Positions 7,410-16,180 are shown, counted from the first letter of the stretch. The stretch is 40,897 nt of DNA from an uncultured Bacteroidales bacterium (GCA_902763865.1 CACWTR010000033.1:1-40897); one strand, 5' to 3'. The notes: generated from the sequence alone by a model not told the origin. A program made the numbers and translations.

Positions 7410-8213
7410 TCATTCGTCGAGTTCCCGCATAAAAGTCGTCATCTTTATATTGTTGCTTGTACTAACCGTTTTGATTTGCTTGACAACAGGTACCTTGCTT
7501 TTCTTCTCGTAGTCAATCAGATAATGTATACGACTGTTATACTCTAACGTATGCAGGCGGGTTTCGCCCTTAAATTGTGTCATCCGAAAAGTATTGCAGT
7601 CAAAATAGGCTGTACCGGTTCTTATAGCATTATATCTCGTCTTCTTCATGGGAGCAAAACTTATGCGGTACACTCCTTTCCCCGATTCACTGCTTATAGT
7701 AAAAGCCTCTACAGTATTGTTTTCCTCAAGCCCCTCAATCGTTTCCGTCACTATATTGTATGTTGATTTTGTCCCCTTCCATGAGAAGTATGTTCTGTGC
7801 CCTCGGACAGGACTTAACATAGCCCTTTCGAGAAGGAGCGATTTTATTGTGATGGTGTCCTGTTGCGACAATGGAATTGTCCCCTCATAGTGGAATTTAT
7901 CCATCTTCACATCCTCAAGGTCGAAACCAGCTTCTGCAGAAATGATGCAGCTGACTGCAAATGAATTAGGCGAGCCTTCACCTATCGTAGCTTCCATTAT
8001 ATAATTGTTTATTCTGTGTTTCTGTTTAGAGTCAAGTATAATCCGTTCTATTACTTTTTTCAGCAACTTCTTAGGCCGCTTGACAGGCTTGATGGAAAGC
8101 GCGCTGATGGAGTCCTCCTTCTCGCCGGAGAAGTCAGAATCCAATGGCGCTTGTGCAAAGGCTGCGCCCTGCACCCAGACCAGGAGCAGCAGGATGGGGA
8201 GCAGGTGTTTCAT
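7410..8213 (-). CDS. Secreted protein of unknown function, paralogue A
   Basis: I do not recognise a named family. The start is set at the ATG at 8213, giving a signal peptide MKHLLPILLLLVWVQGAAFAQ-like and a 267-residue protein; the longer frame upstream is the duplicated tail of the neighbouring gene. After the signal comes a basic KPVKRPKKLLKKVIERI-like helix. The C-terminal half contains GVYRISF and TGTAYFDCNTFRMTQFKGE, which resembles SGTAYIDAETCRLLRFDGS in the carboxypeptidase-regulatory-domain gene at 10165-11302. It thus looks like a family member lacking the N-terminal CarboxypepD_reg-like domain. It lies 13 bases after the gene ending at 8227 and is probably cotranscribed. Confidence 0.72.
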   Translation of the reverse strand: MKHLLPILLLLVWVQGAAFAQAPLDSDFSGEKEDSISALSIKPVKRPKKLLKKVIERIILDSKQKHRINNYIMEATIGEGSPNSFAVSCIISAEAGFDLEDVKMDKFHYEGTIPLSQQDTITIKSLLLERAMLSPVRGHRTYFSWKGTKSTYNIVTETIEGLEENNTVEAFTISSESGKGVYRISFAPMKKTRYNAIRTGTAYFDCNTFRMTQFKGETRLHTLEYNSRIHYLIDYEKKSKVPVVKQIKTVSTSNNIKMTTFMRELDE

Positions 8214-8263
8214 GGTTTGACTTGTTTCATTCGTCGATTCTCCGGACCGTGCCATTTATGGAT
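8061..8263. repeat. Duplicated gene junction, copy 1
   Basis: 203 bases matching 8953-9155 without gaps and with about 12 differences by eye. The unit spans the end of one gene, the 13-base gap and the first ~50 codons of the next, so it marks a tandem duplication or recombination point. Confidence 0.85.
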
Positions 8264-9105
8264 TTGCGTTCTGTATTTGTGACAATGCGAATACGTTTGA
8301 GGACAGGTGTTCCCATATCTTCATCATAGTCGGCCAGAAAACGCGTGACACCATCCATACTCCAGTTCCAGGGATATGGCATGCCTCTCCTTGAGACACT
8401 CTGACCCTTGAACTGCGTTATACGCAAGGAGCCACGGTCGAAATATGCCGTGAATTCATAGTCAAGAATCCAATGCATTACGTCGCCTGGTCTCCAAAAA
8501 TATCGGTTCTTTTTCGATTTGAGTAATATGCGGTACACTCCCTTTCCCTGACCGTAATCAATTTCGTAGGCTTTTACATAGAACCATCGTGCTGTTTCTT
8601 CGTAATCCACAAAGGGCGGAAATGGGTAAAAATTACCCACGCAATCTTTCTTCATATGTGAAGGACTCAAGTCAAGAAGATATAGAAGGTTGAACTTCAG
8701 ATAGACGCTATCTTGTGCATTCGGCCTTGCTTGCCCTTCAAAGCGGAAATCCTCCATCTTCGGAGTTTTAATGCTATTAGTGTCATTTCTTATTTGGCTT
8801 ATTACTTCCAATCCGTTATCACCTTCAACATGGTAAGTGCAGCTGATAGAGAAAGGCGGGAGAGAACCCTTACGGAAGGTTCCCTCCACATGGTAACTTC
8901 TGGCCTGGTGCGTTTCCTTCAGGTCCTTGTGAAGTCGGTTTATGACTTGCTTCAGCAACTTCTTGGGGCGCTTGACAGGCTTGATGGAAAGTGTACTCAT
9001 GGAGTCCTCCTTCTCGCCGGAGAAGGCAGAATCCAATGGCGCTTGTGCAAAGGCTGCGCCCTGCACCCAGACCAGGAGCGGCAGGATGGAGAGTAGGTGT
9101 CTCAT
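8227..9105 (-). CDS. Secreted protein of unknown function, paralogue B
   Basis: The start is set at ATG 9105 (signal peptide MRHLLSILPLLVWVQGAAFAQ-like), giving 292 residues. The first ~50 codons are almost the same as in paralogue A, including the KPVKRPKKLLKQVI basic helix. The rest has diverged but keeps the family pattern GVYRILL and TAYFDRGSLRITQFKGQ. The last residues, SINGTVRRIDE, also end the lipoprotein upstream, because the duplicated segment covers the gene end. 13 bases separate it from both neighbours. It is probably exported to the periplasm or cell surface; no function can be assigned. Confidence 0.72.
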   Translation of the reverse strand: MRHLLSILPLLVWVQGAAFAQAPLDSAFSGEKEDSMSTLSIKPVKRPKKLLKQVINRLHKDLKETHQARSYHVEGTFRKGSLPPFSISCTYHVEGDNGLEVISQIRNDTNSIKTPKMEDFRFEGQARPNAQDSVYLKFNLLYLLDLSPSHMKKDCVGNFYPFPPFVDYEETARWFYVKAYEIDYGQGKGVYRILLKSKKNRYFWRPGDVMHWILDYEFTAYFDRGSLRITQFKGQSVSRRGMPYPWNWSMDGVTRFLADYDEDMGTPVLKRIRIVTNTERKSINGTVRRIDE

Positions 9106-9155
9106 GGTTTGACTTGTTTCATTCGCCGATTCTCCGGACCGTGCCATTTATGGAT
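8953..9155. repeat. Duplicated gene junction, copy 2
   Basis: Second copy of the 203-base junction repeat at 8061-8263, offset by exactly 892 bases. It includes the start of paralogue B and the end of the lipoprotein gene. Confidence 0.85.
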
Positions 9156-10168
9156 GTGTGCGGACTGGAATTAGCGAAATCATAAAGTGGCTTCAGGTCA
9201 TATTCCAGAAAGGATATGGTTTTTTCCTTGCTGTCGTAAGCGCTGAGGAAGAAGCTATACCCCTTAACCCGGTAGAGGTTGGGGGACGAGTACCAGCCAA
9301 TATGCTCGTCCTCCCCGCAGCATGTATTAATGGGCGGCATCTGCGCAAACGAAGCTTCTGCCCTGATGTGTCCTGCTTTATCTACAAGGGCAATGTCTCC
9401 AAGAAAGAGCTCATGCCTGTAGAAGAGATGCATCCCGTGATGCAATCCCTTGTAGCTATAGCATTCCAGCTTTTCTTTTGCTTCACCGGAAAGGAACTCC
9501 CGAGGGTTTTGGAGTCTGGCTGTGCCGTCGCACATCTTCTTCTTCGCCCAAGAACCTTGTGCCGGGAACAGACATACGTGTGTGTTCTTTTCGAACTCCT
9601 CGTGGCTGTGAGCCTGAGAGTTGCTGTCATACACCTCCAGTTCCAAATCGCTGCCTCGAAATGCGCCGCTCATGATGCTGTCGGTTTCTTTGAGAGGCAG
9701 GTTGTAGTGTCGGACATCGCCCGTGCCGTCTTTCGGGAGGACGGCAATGCGCCGCACACTCTCTTCTACGAACAGGATGCTGTCTCCCTGCAAACTCATT
9801 ATGGCATGATTGCATGCAGAATAGGAAATGACGGCATCAAATTCCTTGTTCTGCCCATTGTAGCACGCAATCCGGACGGGGCTCCCTCCAGCAATGTACA
9901 ACCTCCCGTTCCCGTCCGTGTCAAATCCCTTTATCATGGCCCCGCCTTCCGGTTCGCAAGGGAACGACGGATCGGAGTAGTTGAAGGTATAAACATGCAC
10001 GGCAGGCAAACTGTCGGGGAGCTCGCCTCCCGGATTCTCCCGTTCCGGCTGAAGAATCCCTGATTGCAGCTTTTCCTGTGAAGTGTCCTGCTTTGCCACG
10101 TCACTGCCCCTTCGGGAACAACCCGACAGAAGGAGTACTCCTATTATATATATAATGTGTGTCTTCAT
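9119..10168 (-). CDS. Lipoprotein, probable 6-bladed beta-propeller (BF3164-like)
   Basis: The N-terminus MKTHIIYIIGVLLLSGC carries a lipobox (LSGC), so the mature protein should be lipid-anchored, probably in the periplasm or on the surface. The 349-residue body has repeated short strands such as GFDTDGNGRLYIAGGSPVRIACYN, typical of propeller-like lipoproteins of Bacteroidetes. The last ~12 residues (SINGTVRRIGE) come from the duplicated junction segment. The start ATG overlaps the TGA of the upstream frame in an ATGA arrangement at 10165-10168, a sign of translational coupling. The molecular function is unknown; similar proteins sit near surface-protein loci. Confidence 0.68.
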   Translation of the reverse strand: MKTHIIYIIGVLLLSGCSRRGSDVAKQDTSQEKLQSGILQPERENPGGELPDSLPAVHVYTFNYSDPSFPCEPEGGAMIKGFDTDGNGRLYIAGGSPVRIACYNGQNKEFDAVISYSACNHAIMSLQGDSILFVEESVRRIAVLPKDGTGDVRHYNLPLKETDSIMSGAFRGSDLELEVYDSNSQAHSHEEFEKNTHVCLFPAQGSWAKKKMCDGTARLQNPREFLSGEAKEKLECYSYKGLHHGMHLFYRHELFLGDIALVDKAGHIRAEASFAQMPPINTCCGEDEHIGWYSSPNLYRVKGYSFFLSAYDSKEKTISFLEYDLKPLYDFANSSPHTSINGTVRRIGE

Positions 10169-11302
10169 CTACTAAAGTCTATGATGTGTTCTTCCTCTTC
10201 CGTTCGCTTCACGACATCGTATTCATCCCACAGCGCGGCATCATATCCGGCTTTCTGTATGTCTGTTATCAGATCAAAGCCGATTGCTGACATCTCCGTC
10301 GTTTGCTGCTCGTCTTTATCTACTGCAAACAGCAATGCCCGAAAGCGGGTAAATGGAAATTTTTGACACGGAGGCAACGTCCTGGTCGTAGTCGTATTCG
10401 ATACGGAAATTAATGGTTGTCGGGTATGAATGTCCGTGCTCGCCTATGAAGTAGTTGTCGCAGGAACCGTCAAAACGAAGCAGCCGGCATGTCTCGGCAT
10501 CAATGTACGCCGTACCGGATATGCCGGATTTGCGCATTAGTTCCGGCGTACGATTCTCTTTCCAGGAGAACTCTGTCCGGCAGAGTGTATTTCCGTCTTT
10601 GCCGGGCAAGAGATAGGATTCTACGTTGTAATACTTGTGCAACGTCTGGAAATTTGTCAGCGGCTTTATGGCATTCATCCAAAAGGAACTCTCGTATGTC
10701 ATCGGAGCAACCTCTATGAGCCGGTGTATGTTCAGTGACCACAGGTTCAACTTACCTTTGCCAGACTTCTCGTCAAAACTTTCCAACCCTTTTATAATCA
10801 TAGACGACCGAATGTTCACTACGGAGTATGCCTTTATGAATGCCTCGGCCAGATAGGTCCCCTTCTCCTTATCTATAAAACTGCGGAAGAAGTACTTTCT
10901 GGTCCATTTCCCGTTTCTGTCGTAATCGTTCTTCAGGTTGTCTATCGCACGTTTCAGTACCCTTTTGGCATTCACTGGCTGCACGGTGACTTCTCTGAGC
11001 AGAGTGGAATAGGGCTTGAGAAGAATGGATGTGGGCAAGTCTGCTACTCTGACGGTAAGTTCCTCATAGCCGATACAGGAGAACGTGAGGCTGTCATTCG
11101 AATCAGCCGAGAGCTTGTAGTCACCCTCCGTGTTTGTCATCGTACGCTTACCCTGTCCCGCAAGGATATTCACATACGGCAATGGCTCGCCTGTCTTGGC
11201 ATCGGCTATTCGTCCCTGAATGTTTATTTGCTGGGAAAAGGCCATGTATGCCCAGCACGGCAGACAGACAAGGAGCAGCAGGATGGGGAGCAGGTGTTTC
11301 AT
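10165..11302 (-). pseudogene. CarboxypepD_reg-like domain protein, split by a frameshift
   Basis: Frame 1 starts at ATG 11302 with a MKHLLPILLLLVCLPCWA signal peptide. It continues into a carboxypeptidase-regulatory-like domain (QGRIADAKTGEPLPYVNI, later FSCIGYEELTVRV) and a long alpha/beta region, then stops at 10316. A second frame, open to 10165, carries what looks like the natural end (FAVDKDEQ ... WDEYDVVKRTEEEEHIIDFSR-type tail). It stops in an ATGA overlap with the next gene. Moving one base forward near 10330-10350 joins the two. So the gene is probably broken by a one-base insertion, unless it is a sequencing error or a programmed shift. Intact, it would be a ~378-residue exported protein related to paralogues A and B. 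Confidence 0.7.
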
Positions 11303-11343
11303 GGTCATATCACCTTCCTGTGTTTTCTACTTCTAAAATCCAA

Positions 11344-11384
11344 CAGAGCCTGCCCCTGTCTGATAAGAGTATGGGCAGGCTCTG
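11344..11384 (-). terminator. Terminator of the LRR protein gene at 11402
   Basis: A perfect 12-bp stem (11344-11355 with 11373-11384) with a 17-base loop lies 18 bases beyond the stop. On the minus strand it is followed by TTGGATTTTAG, a modest T-rich tract. Confidence 0.7.
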
Positions 11385-11401
11385 ACTTTATTCAAACTTA
11401 A

Positions 11402-13174
11402 TCACTTAATCGCAGTCTTCTTTCCGTTTATGATGTTGATGCCCCTCTGCATCTTCCCGATGCGCTGGCCGGCGATGTTGTAGATTGATTGACCATTAAC
11501 CATTGACTGTTGACCATTAACCTCATTAATGTCCGTTCCGTTATTGTCAATGACAGAATCATCTCCAATCGCCTTGATGCTGCCAAAGTTGCTCCAGGGC
11601 GAGGACTTACGGTACTTCTCCACAGAACCTTCCGGCACATGTAGCGTGGCAGAGGAGATGGGAGACTCATTGAATGCATTTTTTTCAGTGGTGGGGACAT
11701 TCTCCGCATAGCAGAACACATCAATCAGACTATAGCATTTATAGAAGGCACTCTTGTCAATATTCTTCATACTACTTGGAAGAGAGATTGATTTCAGACT
11801 GTTGCACTTGGAAAATGCGGCGAAACAAATTTGGGGCACACCTTCTGGGATGACAATGGCGGTGAGGCTCTCGCAACCATAGAAACTAAATTTCCCAATG
11901 CTTGTAACACTCTCTGGGATAATGACGGAAGTCAAATTGTAGCAGCGTTCGAAAGCATCGTCGCCAATACTTTTTGCTCCATCCTGAATCGTAACCGAAG
12001 TTAAGTTGATGCAACTATAAAATGCACCAACGCTAATGTTAGTTACACTTTTGGGGATGGTGACAGATGTCAGGCCTGAACCACCAAATGCTGTATTGCC
12101 GATATTGATCACGTTTTCAGGAAATGTAATAGAGGTCAGACCTGTACAGTTGGCGAATGCTCCACCGCCAATGCTTGTTACACTTTCGGGAAGTTTAATA
12201 TCGACCAAACCCTTACATTGGGAGAATGCTCCGTCTGCAATCTGTACCGTCCCGTCTTTTAATTCAATCTCTGTGTTTTCTGGCATCTCACCGATGTGTT
12301 TATAGGCGACTTTCCCTAAATATAATAATCCTGTAGGCTGCTTTTCGAGCCAGAGTGTTCCTTCAAAGGCATCGCCACCAACAGAGGTCACGCCATCGGG
12401 AACAGAGACGGTGACTATACTGCTACAACCACGAAAAGCATTATTTCCAATATACGTCACACTTTCGGGGATGATGACAGAGGCAAGACTGATGCAACCG
12501 CTAAAAGTTGCATTTTCAATTCTCGTCACACCTTCGGGAATAGAAACAGTGTTCAGACTGGAGCAGTTACTAAAAGCAGCACCGCCGATGCTTGTCACAC
12601 TGTTAGGGATGGTGATATCGGTAAGGCTCTTGCAACTACCAAAGGCACTTCCACCAATACTTGTCAGACTGTTGGGGAGAGTCACAGAGACCAAGTTTGA
12701 ACAATCACCAAACATTTTGTTGCCAAGAGCCGTCACGCCATCGCCTATTATGACAGATGTTAAATTACTGCATCCAGCAAAGGCGGCGTCTTGGATGGTT
12801 GATACGCTCCCTGGGATGGTAATGGAGGTCAGATTCTTACAATCCATGAAGGCTTCTTCACCAATTTCCTTCATGCTTTCCGGTATGGTGACAGACGTCA
12901 CGGTACTCTCCTGGAAAGCCCATCTGCCGATTTCTGTTACGCTATAGGTTTTGCCGCCATACGTGACGGAAGCAGGCAGGACGACATCACCTGCGTAACC
13001 AGATTCAAGTATTCCGGAGCTGGCGTCAAAAAGTTTATAGGTAACTATTGCCTTGTCTTCCGAAAAGTGATAATAGATACCATTAATGCAGGCATCGGGA
13101 AGGATTTGTCCGCCGTAAGCACTTGCCACCACTGGCAGCAAGGCCGCAAAGATAATAGAAATAATTTTTTTCAT
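11402..13174 (-). CDS. BspA-like leucine-rich repeat surface protein
   Basis: 590 residues: a signal peptide (MKKIISIIFAALLPVVASA), then about 17 consecutive LRR_5 (BspA/TpLRR) units of ~23 residues with the pattern SVTIPESVTSIGxxAFxxCxxL, from about residue 70 to 500. A Gly/Asn-rich linker and a C-terminal IYNIAGQRIGKMQRGINIINGKK tail follow. That tail also ends the protein at 37573 and is common in secreted Prevotella-type proteins, possibly a cell-surface sorting signal. BspA-like proteins bind host or microbial surfaces, but the ligand here is unknown. Base composition is AT-richer than the flanking housekeeping genes. The linker DNA contains a heptamer array. Confidence 0.87.
   Translation of the reverse strand: MKKIISIIFAALLPVVASAYGGQILPDACINGIYYHFSEDKAIVTYKLFDASSGILESGYAGDVVLPASVTYGGKTYSVTEIGRWAFQESTVTSVTIPESMKEIGEEAFMDCKNLTSITIPGSVSTIQDAAFAGCSNLTSVIIGDGVTALGNKMFGDCSNLVSVTLPNSLTSIGGSAFGSCKSLTDITIPNSVTSIGGAAFSNCSSLNTVSIPEGVTRIENATFSGCISLASVIIPESVTYIGNNAFRGCSSIVTVSVPDGVTSVGGDAFEGTLWLEKQPTGLLYLGKVAYKHIGEMPENTEIELKDGTVQIADGAFSQCKGLVDIKLPESVTSIGGGAFANCTGLTSITFPENVINIGNTAFGGSGLTSVTIPKSVTNISVGAFYSCINLTSVTIQDGAKSIGDDAFERCYNLTSVIIPESVTSIGKFSFYGCESLTAIVIPEGVPQICFAAFSKCNSLKSISLPSSMKNIDKSAFYKCYSLIDVFCYAENVPTTEKNAFNESPISSATLHVPEGSVEKYRKSSPWSNFGSIKAIGDDSVIDNNGTDINEVNGQQSMVNGQSIYNIAGQRIGKMQRGINIINGKKTAIK
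11488..11522. repeat. Heptamer array inside coding sequence
   Basis: Five 7-base units on the plus strand (ATTGACC, ATTAACC, ATTGACT, GTTGACC, ATTAACC). They lie within the linker of the LRR gene and encode the NGQQSMVNGQ-type stretch. Loss or gain of one unit would shift the frame and remove the C-terminal tail. Confidence 0.7.
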
Positions 13175-13247
13175 GACGCTTAAATAATTTAGGTGGTTTG
13201 TTATTTTTAGACTGATTTAATAGTCATTTTCCTGAAGGTGTATTTAT

Positions 13248-15533
13248 TTAGGAATTTGGTATTATTTTGAGGCGGAGTATGGCACATTCTCCGCCAAGCA
13301 TGTTGTTAAACCAGATCGTCGTGTATTGCGTATTAATATTTGAGATAGTATTGTCCGTGGAATTATTCATTCTTATTATTCTGTCAATTTGAAATGTATA
13401 TTGTTCATGTTGATAATGTTGTTCAAGTTGAGGAAGTTCTGCTTGACGATCAATGGTAAGAGCCAAGTTTCTAGAGAATTCCCGCATGTTGATTACAAGT
13501 AAATCAAAATAGTCGTCTGCTTCCCTAAAGAGGCCAAACAATACGGCTTCTGACAAGGCAAGATTCTTATATATCAATGGAAGTGGATTGTTGTCCTGTA
13601 TCTTTATTACTATCGAAGAGTCTAAAACAGATTGGTTGGGAGCGGACGTAAAATATGCCCCCAGCCACTCATTATCCATAATGATTGATCTGATGCTGTC
13701 GTTAATGAATTGATTAATTGCTTGGGCTGTATAATATATCCGGTTGGGATTCCCTTTACGGTTGAGCAGGGCATAGGTTTGAACACCTGCTCTCCAATCA
13801 GCCAAGAAGGCATACCTGTCATATTGATGGCTTCTTGTGTTGTATTGTCCCCAGAGATAGATTGAGCCGGCACTGAAATCGGCATTTTTTCGGGTTAGAT
13901 TAAACGCACAGCTGTCGCTTTCTTCCCAGACATCACCGTCATTACTCTGTCCGCAGAGCCTCTCTTCCATCCAATAATGGTCAATCTTCTTTTTCAGGAC
14001 AATCCTGGCTGTATCGACAAAATTGAAATGGTTGCTGCTATACTCTAATACATATATGGAGTCGGAATTAGTGTAACTGTTGTCGGGATTGGAAGTGATG
14101 ACATATAAAGTGGAATCACGCCGGGCGATTACCTGTTTTATGGGAGAGCCGAACGTGAATAGCTGTGAAGTGTCATCGAAAAGCATGGGGTTGTTTCTTG
14201 GCGTCGGGGTATGCGCCGGGTCAAGATGGCAGTCCATTAGTATCCACAGTTTACCATGTCCGTTTTCTGTCCATCCCAGGCAGTAGTCAAACTGTTTGTT
14301 GCCGTTGAAGTCACCAAAGGGGCAGGTGTGCCTGCTCATCGTTGACCAGTATGCAGTCGGGAAATTACTGATGTCGGAATAGTGGGTCCAGCCGTTCCTG
14401 AACATTGACAGGTGCAAACGGCCTTGCCTTGTGATAGTCGTAAACTTGTCGTATCCGTCAGAAGTAAAGTCCCAGTTAAAGAGGTTTGGTATATTATTGA
14501 TGTGGTCTCCAAACCATGTGCCTATCGTGATTTGTTTATCATCCGTTTCTGTGCCAGTATTGCTGGTTTCTTTAATACGCCACGTGCCTAGGCTGTCGTT
14601 GGTATGAACGGCCAAGTCAGGGTAAAGGCTTGTAGAATCTCTTTTAAGGTTTCCGAAGAATATCTGCCTTGACTTTTCTTCGTTGTTGAAATACATGTCA
14701 TGGCCCTGCCACGCGGTTCTTCCCGGACTTCTTAGAATCTTGTTCCGATCCTTGCAATCGTAGCAGAAATAGATGATGCCCTTTGCACCGAAAGCCAGTG
14801 GTGCAAATGCACCCAAGCGTATGTACGCATCCTGCCAAGCGGTGTCCTTTTCCTCTACAAAAATTTCGGAACATCTAAGGTAAGCCCACAACGGTCTGGA
14901 ACCAGCGAGTTGTTTCATATATGCCAAATTGGCAAAGTAATTATTGCTACTCGAAGAAGGGTAAGAAGAAAATTCAGAATTAGGATAGTAGTTATCGAAG
15001 CAAGCAACCTGAAGGGTCGCATCTCCGAGATAGGCATCTACATAATCTATCCAATCGTTGTAACTGTTAAAATTGCTCCAGTATGAGGGATAAAGGTTGA
15101 TGAATCCCAACTTGTCATGATATCTTTGTTTTAGGCTACGTAGCGTATCCAACCACTTTGATGCGTCTTGGGGCGACGGCTCGTCTTTAATATTAAAACC
15201 GAATGTGGATTCAGGTGCAGTAATAGAATCTTTTGGTTCAACAAGGAAAAAGAAACCGCTGTCATGACATTCTACAATTAATGATTCTTTGTTGGCGTTC
15301 AGAAATGAAGTGGCTTTGTTGTTGTGATGGTTCATCTGGCCTACAATGAAATTGAAGCCGCCATCTTTCAGCAGGGATAAGTTCCTGACAAGAGGGCTGT
15401 CGAGATTGTCGTATTTGTAGTGCAACGGCGGTCCCCAGTGGGCGCCGACGATGAAGTTCTCCTGCCACCAGTCTTCTGCCAGGCAGATGTCAAGTGCCAA
15501 TATACAGCAAACAATAAAAAACAACCTTTTCAT
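13248..15533 (-). CDS. Large secreted protein, TIM-barrel glycoside-hydrolase-like, unknown family
   Basis: 761 residues with a signal peptide (MKRLFFIVCCILALDICLA). I do not recognise a specific family. The first ~300 residues read like a glycosidase barrel: FIVGAHWGPP, LKDGGFNFIVGQ, FGFNIKDEPSP (possible acid/base Glu), LGFINLYPSYW, QVACFDNYYP, RPLWAYLRC, and AFGAKGIIYFCYDC near the end of the barrel. The rest is beta-rich, with segments such as GDFNGNKQFDYCLGW that resemble FG-GAP-like propeller pieces. No sorting tail is seen. It has its own promoter (15588-15619). Export and polysaccharide hydrolysis are plausible but inferred only from pattern. Confidence 0.6.
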   Translation of the reverse strand: MKRLFFIVCCILALDICLAEDWWQENFIVGAHWGPPLHYKYDNLDSPLVRNLSLLKDGGFNFIVGQMNHHNNKATSFLNANKESLIVECHDSGFFFLVEPKDSITAPESTFGFNIKDEPSPQDASKWLDTLRSLKQRYHDKLGFINLYPSYWSNFNSYNDWIDYVDAYLGDATLQVACFDNYYPNSEFSSYPSSSSNNYFANLAYMKQLAGSRPLWAYLRCSEIFVEEKDTAWQDAYIRLGAFAPLAFGAKGIIYFCYDCKDRNKILRSPGRTAWQGHDMYFNNEEKSRQIFFGNLKRDSTSLYPDLAVHTNDSLGTWRIKETSNTGTETDDKQITIGTWFGDHINNIPNLFNWDFTSDGYDKFTTITRQGRLHLSMFRNGWTHYSDISNFPTAYWSTMSRHTCPFGDFNGNKQFDYCLGWTENGHGKLWILMDCHLDPAHTPTPRNNPMLFDDTSQLFTFGSPIKQVIARRDSTLYVITSNPDNSYTNSDSIYVLEYSSNHFNFVDTARIVLKKKIDHYWMEERLCGQSNDGDVWEESDSCAFNLTRKNADFSAGSIYLWGQYNTRSHQYDRYAFLADWRAGVQTYALLNRKGNPNRIYYTAQAINQFINDSIRSIIMDNEWLGAYFTSAPNQSVLDSSIVIKIQDNNPLPLIYKNLALSEAVLFGLFREADDYFDLLVINMREFSRNLALTIDRQAELPQLEQHYQHEQYTFQIDRIIRMNNSTDNTISNINTQYTTIWFNNMLGGECAILRLKIIPNS

Positions 15534-15587
15534 GGTTTATTATATGTTTAGTTGTATCAACACTCACGTTTAACACTGTTTCCAATG

Positions 15588-15619
15588 CAAAGGTACGCAT
15601 TAAGAACTGATATCGCAAA
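15588..15619 (-). promoter_or_regulatory. Promoter of the gene at 13248-15533
   Basis: On the minus strand TTTG (15616-15619), 20 bases, then TACCTTTG (15588-15595): a complete -33/-7 pair of the Bacteroidetes type, 54 bases before the start codon. Confidence 0.75.
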
Positions 15620-15649
15620 TTTATTCTTAAGTTTTTTGCATATGCACGG

Positions 15650-16051
15650 CTACAATTCAATCTCGCCTCGGAAGTATAGGCCGTCACGGACTACTTCAAT
15701 GATGTAGGTGCCGGAGAGGGAACTGGGGAGTTGTACTTCCGTTGTAGAGGCAGAAACCGTTGTGGTATATTCCAGGGTCTCGTCGTCGTCTTCATCCACA
15801 GAGTAGAGGTTAAGGACAAATGGCGTTTCATCGAAAAAATAGAGAGTGTGCCCCACCTGCCCTACTTCTGGTGCTACGATGGGAGAACGGGGATAACCCA
15901 ATTGTGGATCAATTTCAGGGGTAATGAACCGGAACTGGATGATAAGCACAAGTTCATTCCCCGGCTGAACCTCAGGGATGGTCTGAGCCTTGAGCGAGAA
16001 GAATGAAGTTGCGAAGAATAACAGCCCAAAGAATAATAGAATCTTTTTCAT
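15650..16051 (-). CDS. Small secreted DUF3244-like protein
   Basis: 133 residues: a signal peptide (MKKILLFFGLLFFATSFFSLKA) followed by one small beta-sandwich. The closing pattern is LPSSLSGTYIIEVVRDGLYFRGEIEL, characteristic of DUF3244-type proteins of Bacteroidales. The role is unknown; these are small exported proteins often near surface-protein genes. It is transcribed divergently from the TPR regulator at 16268, with both promoters in the 216-base gap, so the two may be co-regulated. Confidence 0.7.
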   Translation of the reverse strand: MKKILLFFGLLFFATSFFSLKAQTIPEVQPGNELVLIIQFRFITPEIDPQLGYPRSPIVAPEVGQVGHTLYFFDETPFVLNLYSVDEDDDETLEYTTTVSASTTEVQLPSSLSGTYIIEVVRDGLYFRGEIEL

Positions 16052-16109
16052 AGTTGTTTAGAGTGTTTGAGTAGATTGATATTAGTTCGTTTGAAAGTGA
16101 ATTCCGATG

Positions 16110-16141
16110 CAAAGTTATGAGTTATTACGAAACGCTCCAAG
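16110..16141 (-). promoter_or_regulatory. Promoter of the DUF3244 gene
   Basis: TAACTTTG on the minus strand (16110-16117) with a CTTG 20 bases upstream (16138-16141). Confidence 0.6.
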
Positions 16142-16147
16142 AAAAAT

Positions 16148-16180
16148 ACTTCACAAAAACTTCACAAATACTTCACAACT
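16148..16180. promoter_or_regulatory. Three helically phased ACTTCACAAA repeats between divergent promoters
   Basis: Three 11-base direct repeats (16148, 16159, 16170; core TTCACAA) lie just upstream of the minus promoter and 33 bases upstream of the plus -33 box. One-turn spacing on one face of the helix fits a regulator binding site. A second pair of direct repeats, TTTTTGCCATTT at 16184 and 16211, lies between them and the plus -7 box. Confidence 0.5.
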
